NCBI RefSeq assembly: GCF_003610555.1
Contig: NZ_RAPQ01000009.1
Span: forward strand, 434,001-498,000
DNA: 64,000 nt
Source of the DNA: Marinifilum flexuosum
GTDB lineage: Bacteria > Bacteroidota > Bacteroidia > Bacteroidales > Marinifilaceae
Direction of reading: 5' to 3'
Shown: positions 1 through 6,798 of the stretch, piece after piece
How positions within the stretch are numbered: the first letter of the stretch is position 1
Layout of the letters: every line of letters starts with the position of its first letter
Program-made: the position numbers and the translations under genes
The notes under the pieces: model-generated
What the model was told of the DNA's origin: nothing
The model's database searches: none
What the model saw: only the letters and a program-made list of their open reading frames with translations

Positions 1-271
1 CAGATTTTCTATAAACATCCTTTTGTCTTTCTACACCAATTGCACCAATTACTTCCTCGTTAAGAGTTATTGCCAGGTTATAAGAATCAATGGTTCTGTT
101 CGCAAAACGCACCCAATTAACGGCATCCGAGTAAGTATATGGTTTTGGAAAGCTATCTTTTAAAAATTTAGCTACAGCATCATTGTCAGCATATTTCACC
201 AAGCTATCTTCGTCACCTTTTTGCCATTTCCTTAGCACCACATTTTGTACTTCAAGCTTTACTGATTCCAT
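1..271 (-). CDS. GNAT-family N-acetyltransferase, N-terminal part
   Basis: The gene starts at an ATG at 271 and runs off the left edge, so only about 90 N-terminal residues are visible. The start reads MESVKLEVQNVVLRKWQKGD, the usual opening of RimJ/RimL-type GNAT acetyltransferases, where a short strand is followed by 'LR.W..GDE..L..YA.N..V'. A later stretch, LAITLNEEVIGAIGVE, matches the central beta strands of the fold. The family moves an acetyl group from acetyl-CoA to a protein N-terminus or small amine; the substrate cannot be told here. The acetyl-CoA binding segment lies outside the window. Confidence 0.8.
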   Translation of the reverse strand, partial: MESVKLEVQNVVLRKWQKGDEDSLVKYADNDAVAKFLKDSFPKPYTYSDAVNWVRFANRTIDSYNLAITLNEEVIGAIGVERQKDVYRKS

Positions 272-442
272 AACACGTGTATTTAAAATTGAACATCAAT
301 CGATTACTTACAAACAAGTTCTTGAAAATATCGTTTCGGCGCAATATTTTAACACGATATATGTATTAGAAAATGCATTACTAGTTGAAAAGACTTTAAA
401 ACAAGGCAGATTAAACCATTCCTCTTCATTCAATAAGGATTC

Positions 443-872
443 TTCCGCCAACGGACGAGCTTCTCAAAAAAATAATTGATTACTTCCGCCAACGGACGAG
501 CTTCCCAAAAAATTAATTGATCACTTCCGCCAACGGACGAGCTTCCCAAAAAAATAATTGATCACTTCCGCCAACGGACGAGCTTCTCAAAAAAATAATT
601 GATCACTTCCGCCAACGGACGAGCTTCTCAAAAAAATAATTGATCACTTCCGCCAACGGACGAGCTTCCCAAAAAAATAATTGATTACTTCCGCCAACGG
701 ACGAGCTTCTCAAAAAAATAATTGATCACTTCCGCCAACGGACGAGCTTCTCAAAAAAATAATTGATCACTTCCGCCAACGGACGAGCTTCTCAAAAAAA
801 TAATTGATTACTTCCACCAACGGACGAGCTTCTCAAAAAATTAATTGATCGCTTCCGCCAACGGGTGAGCTC
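443..872. repeat. 41-bp tandem repeat array, about 11 copies
   Basis: Copies begin at about 443, 484, 525, 566, 607, 648, 689, 730, 771, 812 and 853, an exact 41-bp period. Each unit holds a conserved core TTCCGCCAACGGACGAGCTT followed by an A-rich spacer and ATTGATCA or ATTGATTA. Within the core TCCG-CCAA-CGGA can form a small hairpin. The last copy is degenerate. The period is not a multiple of three and each unit carries stop codons, so the array is unlikely to be coding. Differences between copies are single bases (TTCTC/TTCCC, GATCAC/GATTAC), which suggests recent expansion or gene conversion. Confidence 0.95.
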
Positions 873-917
873 TTCCATAAATAAAACTTAACACACACAA
901 TTCCAATTCGCACAAAA

Positions 918-945
918 AAACCGCCTTAAAACTAAGGCGGTTTGC
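918..945 (-). terminator. Rho-independent terminator of the DUF5606 gene
   Basis: AAACCGCCTTA and TAAGGCGGTTT form a perfect stem around a short AAAC loop. Read on the minus strand it is followed by a T run. It lies about 20 bp past the stop of the leftward gene at 966. Confidence 0.85.
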
Positions 946-965
946 AAATTATTTAGAATTGAAAA

Positions 966-1382
966 TTACTCTTCAGTATTTTCAACTTCTTCCTCTTTAT
1001 CAAGATCTTCAAGAAGATTGTACTCTTGTAGCAAATTATACCACTGGAATATTTTCTTCATATCCGACACATACACTCTATCTTCGTCGTAGTTAGGCAA
1101 TACTTCACCCATATATCCTTTCAATTCATTTCCTGAAGCTTTATGGCTAATTGCCTTTCCTCCGTTTTCTTTCTCTTTAATATTTTTGAAAACGTCAGCC
1201 AATGGCACATCTCCTTCATCTGTAAAAATTGCGATATCTTCCAATGCGCTAATTTTTGAAGTTGCATAAGCTGGCATGCGTTTCTTATCAACCAACGATT
1301 CAACAATCAAAGCATTTTTTGCATTCGATACCATTTTAAAAAGACCCGAATGTCCTGATATAGCTAATATTCCTTTCAACAT
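966..1382 (-). CDS. DUF5606 family protein
   Basis: This is a 138-residue protein if it starts at the ATG at 1382 (MLKGILAISGHSGLFKMV), which matches how the Bacteroidota DUF5606 family begins. An upstream in-frame start at 1409 would add nine residues that look non-native. The N-terminal 50 residues form the conserved small beta-rich domain; the last 25 residues are acidic (EEEVENTEE). The function of the family is not known. It is a single leftward unit ended by the hairpin at 918-945 and sits downstream of the TerB-DnaJ gene on the same strand. Confidence 0.75.
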   Translation of the reverse strand: MLKGILAISGHSGLFKMVSNAKNALIVESLVDKKRMPAYATSKISALEDIAIFTDEGDVPLADVFKNIKEKENGGKAISHKASGNELKGYMGEVLPNYDEDRVYVSDMKKIFQWYNLLQEYNLLEDLDKEEEVENTEE

Positions 1383-1473
1383 ATTTTCAAATTTTAATTT
1401 TGGAAGCACAAATTTATAATTCCATAGTATTATACAAAACTATTTGGCAAAAAATAGTTTAAAAGCTTTTGTT

Positions 1474-2193
1474 TTATGCAAAGCCGCGCTCTTTCTTAAT
1501 CTTCTCGAAAGCTTCATTTACTTTCTGAAACTTCTCTTTTGCAGCTTCTTGAACATCTTCACCAAGGTAACTTACCTTATCGGGATGATATTTTACAGCC
1601 ATTTTTTTATAGGCTTTTTTCACTTCTTCGTCAGTAGCTTCTTTAGTTAAGCCAAGAATCTTATAACTCGAGTCAGTATCCTGCACAAACATGGACTTGA
1701 TAGAGGAATAATCATTTCCTTGAATTCCCAAATAGTATGATATCTTATCGATAATTGCCTGCTCTGAACTTGAAATCGATCCATCGGCCTGAGCTATTCC
1801 AAACAAGAAGTGCATCAACTGCAATCTCGAAGAATAATCAAGGTTAGCCTGAACCTGTCTGCAAACTTCTTCAACAGGAATATTTTGCTTTAAAATGTCT
1901 TTGAGCATTCCAACTGCTTCAGTAGCACGCGCGGCACCGAAACTTTTCACCAAATTGGCCTTTACGTAATCCAGTTCCGAACGAAGCACCTTACCATCAG
2001 CTTTCATTACGGCTGCAACCAGCACCAGTAAACTCATAACGAAATCTCCCTGGCGAGTTTGGCCTGCTACCTTCCCTCCTTCTATTTCAATTGTATCAAA
2101 AGCAGAACCAACCAGGTATCCCAATATACCTCCAATCGGTCCAAGAAAAGCCCAACCTAAGCCTCCGGCTATCCATTTTCCATATCTACCCAT
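1474..2193 (-). CDS. TerB-like / DnaJ-domain co-chaperone (DjlA-like)
   Basis: About 239 residues from the ATG at 2193 (MGRYGKWIAGGLGWAF); an in-frame ATG three codons upstream is less typical. The N-terminus is a glycine-rich hydrophobic segment (about residues 5-35), probably a membrane anchor. The middle (about 50-160) looks like a TerB/DjlA helical domain with 'KADGKVLRSELDYVK' and 'QADGSISSSEQAI' acidic signatures. The C-terminal 65 residues are a J-domain with the HPD motif in KYHPDK. DjlA proteins recruit DnaK through the J-domain. The domain order matches DjlA, so the call is good; the client is unknown. Confidence 0.85.
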   Translation of the reverse strand: MGRYGKWIAGGLGWAFLGPIGGILGYLVGSAFDTIEIEGGKVAGQTRQGDFVMSLLVLVAAVMKADGKVLRSELDYVKANLVKSFGAARATEAVGMLKDILKQNIPVEEVCRQVQANLDYSSRLQLMHFLFGIAQADGSISSSEQAIIDKISYYLGIQGNDYSSIKSMFVQDTDSSYKILGLTKEATDEEVKKAYKKMAVKYHPDKVSYLGEDVQEAAKEKFQKVNEAFEKIKKERGFA

Positions 2194-2296
2194 ATGTGGC
2201 AATCAATTTTTAATGTTTTATAATATCTGGCAGAAAACACCAGAAAGCTTTAAAGATAGTATAATTAAGGTTTTTTCTCAGATTTATCGCAAAACC

Positions 2297-2887
2297 TTAA
2301 CAAAGTTTAACACCCAAAAGTGACTCATGAATTTTCATGATTTGAGGCAGAATTAAATCCGAATTGTTATAAATCACGAAATCTGACTTTTCGATTTTCA
2401 AGCTTTCGTCAAGTTGATTTTTCATGCGCTCCTTAACGGCATTAGCATCGACTCCATCGCGGCTCATAACACGTTTAACTCTAAGCTTCTCATCTGCTGT
2501 AACACAAATAATCTTATCAAAATTCTTATACAAGCCAGTGTCAAATAATATTGCAGATTCTTGTATTACATATGGCGATTGCTGTTTCTCGCTCCAAGTT
2601 TGAAAATCATTTCGAACAACAGGATGAACAATAGTGTTTACATCCTGTAAAGCCTCAGGATTATTAAAAATAATATCAGAAAGGTATTTTCTATTAAGAG
2701 TTTTATTCTCAGTATACACATCAAGACCAAATCTATCCATTAGCTTAGTCCTGATTTCATCACTTTCTATCATTAAGCGTTTTGCTTCCTTATCGGAAAC
2801 ATACACTGGAATTCCCAGTAATTTAAATACTTCGGCGACAATCGATTTCCCTGTACCAATCCCTCCTGTTAATCCTATTTTTAGCAT
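2297..2887 (-). CDS. coaE: Dephospho-CoA kinase
   Basis: CoaE phosphorylates the ribose 3'-hydroxyl of dephospho-CoA, the last step of coenzyme A synthesis, in the cytoplasm. The 196-residue length is normal. The P-loop GGIGTGKS is at residues 8-15, and the acceptor region VSDKEAKRL and HPVVR motif follow. It is the last gene of a leftward operon and starts 9 bp after the ybbR stop, suggesting co-translation with it. Confidence 0.95.
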   Translation of the reverse strand: MLKIGLTGGIGTGKSIVAEVFKLLGIPVYVSDKEAKRLMIESDEIRTKLMDRFGLDVYTENKTLNRKYLSDIIFNNPEALQDVNTIVHPVVRNDFQTWSEKQQSPYVIQESAILFDTGLYKNFDKIICVTADEKLRVKRVMSRDGVDANAVKERMKNQLDESLKIEKSDFVIYNNSDLILPQIMKIHESLLGVKLC

Positions 2888-2896
2888 GATAATTTG

Positions 2897-3910
2897 TTAT
2901 TGAATCGGCTTACGTTTCTCAATTAGGAAAGTAACTGTTTGAGGATAAAAACGAACATTTGAAACAAAATCAGGACTGCGCTTCAACTCAACCTTTAATT
3001 TGTTTCCATCGCCTTGTGCAGCTTCTAAATAATCAACTCTTACATCGAAATGATCTTCTGTAATATTTTCATATTTATTCATTCCTACGAAATACGAAAG
3101 CTTCACATCACCAGGAAATAAACGCAGTAAAACCGAATCAGGTAAATTATCAACCTTTATCGATACATTTTTATTAGCCTCAGTAAATCGCTCAACAGGA
3201 ATATTAACTGTTAACTTTTTAGGTGAGAAACTAACTCCTTCAATCTTCTCAAAATCAATCTCCTCCTCTGTGCTTTTTTTCAACCCCGACAACTCCAACA
3301 ATTCTGTTTTTGCAAATTTCACAGAATCAAGCAAAGATTGAGGTCCTTTTACCAAAACACTATCTAATTCAGGAAGAATTGCTCCTCCCTTCATAAACTG
3401 CTGCTCAAAATTCAGTTTCAAATCCAATACTACCGGTACCTTCTTCTCCAAAATAGGTGAAAATTGAAAACGAATGGTGTCTGGACTAATGGCCTCCAAA
3501 CGAATACCTGTCGACAATTCTTTCTCAATTCTCTCTGCTATGCTTGAGGTAAGTAGATTGTAGCTATTAAGCGAACTACCTGTTATTCTATTATTGGTAT
3601 ACTTATTTACATCAAATGGATTTGATAAAAAAGCTGTACTCAATTTGTAACGAAGCAAATCGAAGCCATAAGCTTTTACTCGTAAGTTTAACTTCTTGGG
3701 AAGATCATTGGTAAGCACCTTATCTTCCGGAAAATTCATGTAATATACAGGGTAATTGATACTCGTTGTATATTCCTTACTCAGTGCATTCAAAAACCAA
3801 AAAATTGTTGATAAACCAACAAAGAATAAATAAACCAATAGTTTTTTATTCGATGTTATTTTTTCTTTGTTAAAATATCCTTTTAGTTTCTGAAGATCGA
3901 GATTATTCAA
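2897..3910 (-). CDS. ybbR: YbbR-domain membrane protein (CdaR-like)
   Basis: A 337-residue protein with one transmembrane helix at about residues 24-43 (LLVYLFFVGLSTIFWFLNAL) and a long extracytoplasmic part built of YbbR-type beta domains. In Firmicutes YbbR/CdaR controls the di-adenylate cyclase CdaA; in Bacteroidota the same fold sits in the yajC-coaE neighbourhood and its role is less clear. The motif 'P..LNLRVKAYGFDLL' and repeated 'V.VKGP..LLDSV' are typical of YbbR repeats. Flanked by yajC upstream (50 bp) and coaE downstream (9 bp). Confidence 0.85.
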   Translation of the reverse strand: MNNLDLQKLKGYFNKEKITSNKKLLVYLFFVGLSTIFWFLNALSKEYTTSINYPVYYMNFPEDKVLTNDLPKKLNLRVKAYGFDLLRYKLSTAFLSNPFDVNKYTNNRITGSSLNSYNLLTSSIAERIEKELSTGIRLEAISPDTIRFQFSPILEKKVPVVLDLKLNFEQQFMKGGAILPELDSVLVKGPQSLLDSVKFAKTELLELSGLKKSTEEEIDFEKIEGVSFSPKKLTVNIPVERFTEANKNVSIKVDNLPDSVLLRLFPGDVKLSYFVGMNKYENITEDHFDVRVDYLEAAQGDGNKLKVELKRSPDFVSNVRFYPQTVTFLIEKRKPIQ

Positions 3911-3960
3911 GGTACTTAGTATTTAGAAAAGCTGTGCCTACTAAGGCACAGCCTGATAAA

Positions 3961-4278
3961 TTATTTTTGAGCAACGTCACTCATGTCTTTAACAACCGCA
4001 GCTTTATCAATTTTCAAACGGTTTTGTCCTTCTACTTCCATAATAATTGCACGCTCCTGAATTTCCAGTACTTTTCCGTAAATACCACCAGTAGTTACAA
4101 CTTTATCACCTTTCTTCAATTCATCACGGAACTTTCTTAATTCCTTCTGCTTTTTCATCTGAGGACGAATCATGAAGAAATAGAAAACTACGACAATTAA
4201 AATCAAAGGAATAAAAGAAGTTAAACCTCCCTGACCTTCTGCAGGCTGAGTCATCAATAAGATGTTTAGCATATTCAT
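3961..4278 (-). CDS. yajC: Preprotein translocase subunit YajC
   Basis: A 105-residue single-pass membrane protein. The helix is at about residues 20-40 ([20 protein letters not shown]) and is followed by the family signature [33 protein letters not shown]. YajC associates with SecDF and stimulates Sec-dependent export. A start two codons later (4272) is also possible. It lies in the operon nusB - DUF1573 - yajC - ybbR - coaE. Confidence 0.95.
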   Translation of the reverse strand: MNMLNILLMTQPAEGQGGLTSFIPLILIVVVFYFFMIRPQMKKQKELRKFRDELKKGDKVVTTGGIYGKVLEIQERAIIMEVEGQNRLKIDKAAVVKDMSDVAQK

Positions 4279-4339
4279 TTCAATCCAAATTTAATGGTCT
4301 CTCGACCGATTTATTATAAAATTACAAATCATTTAATAA

Positions 4340-4789
4340 CTATTCCACATTAGCTGTAATAATCAGCTTTTTCTTTTTCTGCAAAGTATTACTAAAAATG
4401 GTAATTACTTTGTATTGCTTACCATGTCGCCCTTTGGAATTGAACTCGATGGTAATTTTCGACTCTTCTCCCACTTTAATGGGTTTCTTGGTCCATTTAA
4501 AGTTTGCACAACCACAATCACTTTCTACACTTTTAATGATTAGATTGTCTTCGCCGACATTTTTAAAGTAGAAATCACAAACTCCTATTTCTCCCTCTGA
4601 AATCTTCCCAAATTTATGTATTTCTTTACTAAACTCAAACTTAGGATACTTGCCTGATTTCACTGATTCTAATCTATCTGCACCAACAGTCTTATTTTCT
4701 TTAGATGCCCCACCTGTACAGCCTAACACAAACATCAACAGTTGAACTAAAACCAGCCACTTTTTATATTTAATTTTTAATGCACTCAT
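4340..4789 (-). CDS. DUF1573 lipoprotein
   Basis: 149 residues. The N-terminus has a basic stretch, a hydrophobic core and a lipobox ending at Cys (FVLGC, about residue 24), so a lipidated, envelope-located protein is expected. The rest is a single DUF1573 (immunoglobulin-like, HYDIN/ASPM-related) domain: F.FSKEIHKFGKISEGE...F.F.N.G...L.I..V..DCGC. DUF1573 genes often sit next to yajC in Bacteroidota. Molecular role unknown. Confidence 0.85.
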   Translation of the reverse strand: MSALKIKYKKWLVLVQLLMFVLGCTGGASKENKTVGADRLESVKSGKYPKFEFSKEIHKFGKISEGEIGVCDFYFKNVGEDNLIIKSVESDCGCANFKWTKKPIKVGEESKITIEFNSKGRHGKQYKVITIFSNTLQKKKKLIITANVE

Positions 4790-4848
4790 ACTTTAATTTT
4801 CGGATTTCGAAAGTACAAAAATTTCAATGAATCCATTCACATCAGTAC

Positions 4849-4901
4849 ATATAAAACAAAAATGCGCTTAATCCATTGATTAGCGCATTTTTGTTTTATA
4901 T
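4849..4901. terminator. Long perfect inverted repeat after nusB
   Basis: Two 20-base arms (4849-4868 and 4882-4901) are exact reverse complements around a 13-base loop. Read leftward the stem is GC-centred (GCGCA) and ends in a T-rich tract, so it can end nusB transcription; symmetry means it could act in both directions. It lies between nusB and the DUF1573 gene, which would then need its own promoter or readthrough. Confidence 0.75.
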
Positions 4902-4913
4902 TAAAAGTTAAGA

Positions 4914-5864
4914 CTATACTTCTCCCACAAGTCCTCTACCTACTTTCTTAACTTTTCCATTTTCTTTTAACTCTTTAACCAACTTATCAAGTATACCATT
5001 AATAAAGTTGCTTGAGTTCGAAGTACTATAAAATTTCGCAATTTCAAGATACTCATTAAAACTTACTTTTACCGGAACATTCGGAAACTCTTTCAACTCA
5101 GTAAGAGCTAATTCCATGATAAGGATATCCATAAAAGCAATTCGCTCCAAATCCCAGTTTTTGGTATTTTTCTGAATCATCTCAACATGTTCAGTGTGAT
5201 TCACTATAGCTTTACGGAACAATGTTTTCACGTAATCTTCATCTTCGTCATCTTTAAACAAAGACATAATTGAAGTGTGCTGATCATCATTCTCTTTTAA
5301 TCCTTTAACCGTTTTAATTACCATGCTAATGATAAACTCGATCTCATCGTTCCAATAAATGCTTTTTTCTTCCATTAATGAATAAAAATCTTCATCAGCA
5401 GCAACAAGAGTCAAGAAAAACTTCTCCACAAACTTTTTGTCATCTTGATAAGAATTATTCTCAGCATTCATATATTCGATATACAAATCTGAATTCACCA
5501 ACTTATCAAATAACAATCGAATGTAGTCTTCCTGATCCATCCAAGTAATTGTATTGGATTCAGCATAACTATTCAACTGAATATTTTCAGCCAATTGTCT
5601 AATTACTTTGTTGTCTATGAATCTGGTGTTAGGATTAAGGTCCTCTTGAGTAGGGATAATTTTAGCTTTTGCTGTTTCAATCTTTTTTTCTGAAACAAAA
5701 GCCAACTCTACAATCAGCAGAAGCAAATAATGGTACAAATCGTAAGCTTTTCCAATGCTGAAAAATAATTCTTTTTCAGCTTTTGCAATTGTGCGATCCT
5801 GGTTTTTATAGTACGCATACAGCAATTGCAATACTTTCACTCGAAGTAATCTTCTACTAATCAT
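4914..5864 (-). CDS. nusB: Transcription antitermination protein NusB (long Bacteroidota form)
   Basis: NusB joins NusE(S10) on boxA RNA to promote antitermination, mainly on rRNA operons. This version is 316 residues, about twice the proteobacterial length, as is usual in Bacteroidota. The N-terminus MISRRLLRVKVLQLLYAYYK holds the arginine-rich RNA-binding helix. The C-terminal 110 residues carry the NusB core (NWDLERIAFMDILIMELALTE, then VKVSFNEYLEIAKFYS and NFINGILDKL). The middle insertion is acidic and helical. First gene of the leftward operon. Confidence 0.93.
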   Translation of the reverse strand: MISRRLLRVKVLQLLYAYYKNQDRTIAKAEKELFFSIGKAYDLYHYLLLLIVELAFVSEKKIETAKAKIIPTQEDLNPNTRFIDNKVIRQLAENIQLNSYAESNTITWMDQEDYIRLLFDKLVNSDLYIEYMNAENNSYQDDKKFVEKFFLTLVAADEDFYSLMEEKSIYWNDEIEFIISMVIKTVKGLKENDDQHTSIMSLFKDDEDEDYVKTLFRKAIVNHTEHVEMIQKNTKNWDLERIAFMDILIMELALTELKEFPNVPVKVSFNEYLEIAKFYSTSNSSNFINGILDKLVKELKENGKVKKVGRGLVGEV

Positions 5865-6106
5865 ATCCTTAAAGAACTTTTACAAATTTGTTATTGTGGC
5901 TGCAAAATTAGACTTTTTTTATAACCCGACAAGTATTTTTGAAAAAAACAGTAAAAAGAATTAAAGATCAGACTATCCTATACTTTACATATAACAAAAT
6001 CATGTAAGTCAATCAAAGCCAATTGAAAAGGTTTGCATACTGAATTTAAATTACTTTTTTACGATAATAAATTACTAAGTCATAGCAATTAGTACGCAGA
6101 TTTTTT

Positions 6107-6114
6107 TATTTTTG
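6107..6114 (+). promoter_or_regulatory. Candidate -7 box (TATTTTTG) for the DUF3276 gene
   Basis: TATTTTTG fits the Bacteroidota -7 consensus TAnnTTTG and lies 37 bp before the start codon. No clear -33 TTTG was seen at the usual distance, so this is only a candidate. Confidence 0.35.
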
Positions 6115-6150
6115 AAGACAATAAACAGAATAAATTAAACTTTATTTGAA

Positions 6151-6546
6151 ATGGAAGGTTACGACAATAAAGATGGATATGGAAAAAAGAATCGCGATGA
6201 AATTTTTTCGAACGCGGTTAGGGCGGGAAAAAGGACGTACTTCTTTGATGTAAAAGCAACAAGGAAAAACGACTACTATCTAACAATTACTGAAAGTAAA
6301 AAACGCTACGACAAAGAAGGAAATTATTCTTTCGAGAAACACAAAGTATTTTTATACAAAGAAGATTTTGACAAATTTTCTGAAGGATTATTAGAAGCTT
6401 TGGATTTTATTAAATCATCGAATCAAGAAACCAACGAAGTAGAAGAAATGTTCGTAACCGAAGAACAAAATACAAACTCAGAACTAATTGAAGGATTAGA
6501 AGCAGAGACCTATTCAAACGTTGAATTTGAAGATTTATCGGAATAA
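6151..6546 (+). CDS. DUF3276 / PUR-family nucleic-acid-binding protein
   Basis: 131 residues. Residues about 15-90 (IFSNAVRAGKRTYFFDVKATRKNDYYLTITESKK) match the Bacteroidota DUF3276 family, which has the PUR (purine-rich element binding) fold and binds single-stranded DNA or RNA. The C-terminal 35 residues are acidic and probably disordered. It is a single-gene unit with its own terminator at 6566-6594. The target is unknown. Confidence 0.85.
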   Translation: MEGYDNKDGYGKKNRDEIFSNAVRAGKRTYFFDVKATRKNDYYLTITESKKRYDKEGNYSFEKHKVFLYKEDFDKFSEGLLEALDFIKSSNQETNEVEEMFVTEEQNTNSELIEGLEAETYSNVEFEDLSE

Positions 6547-6565
6547 ATATCATTTTATAAAACTT

Positions 6566-6594
6566 AAAGCTGCTTTTAACGAGCAGCTTTTTTT
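6566..6594 (+). terminator. Terminator of the DUF3276 gene
   Basis: AAAGCTGCT and AGCAGCTTT make a perfect 9-bp stem with a 7-base loop, followed by a run of T. It is 20 bp after the stop codon. Confidence 0.9.
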
Positions 6595-6700
6595 GTTTCT
6601 TGCACACTAGTGTCAAAAAGTAACGCAAAACTGTTACATTTGCATTGGGCATATTTTTATTAAGTCCAAATATATCGCCCCGTTTATTTTTAGTAATAAA

Positions 6701-6720
6701 AATCCCTACTAATAGGGATT
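6701..6720. promoter_or_regulatory. Perfect 8-bp inverted repeat upstream of feoAB
   Basis: AATCCCTA-CTAA-TAGGGATT. It lies about 80 bp before the feoAB start. It could be an operator or a weak hairpin in the leader. Confidence 0.4.
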
Positions 6721-6730
6721 GTAATTATTG

Positions 6731-6769
6731 AAATTTTCCTATACGTTTGACCAACTTTTAGGAAAATTT
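6731..6769. promoter_or_regulatory. Perfect 11-bp inverted repeat upstream of feoAB
   Basis: AAATTTTCCTA (6731-6741) and TAGGAAAATTT (6759-6769) are exact reverse complements with a 17-base spacer, 29 bp before the feoAB start codon. Position suits an iron- or metal-responsive operator. It does not resemble the classical Fur or DtxR boxes. Confidence 0.45.
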
Positions 6770-6798
6770 GTGGTGTTCATTGTAAGAAATAACTTCAC

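Noticed and set aside
183-479. Rightward reading frame of 98 residues
   Set aside because: It overlaps the GNAT gene on the other strand and runs into the tandem repeat; composition is not protein-like.
443-872. CRISPR array
   Set aside because: The whole 41-bp unit repeats with no unique spacers, and no cas gene is near.
6731-6769. Fur box upstream of feoAB
   Set aside because: The dyad does not match the GATAATGATAATCATTATC pattern; called only as an unknown dyad.
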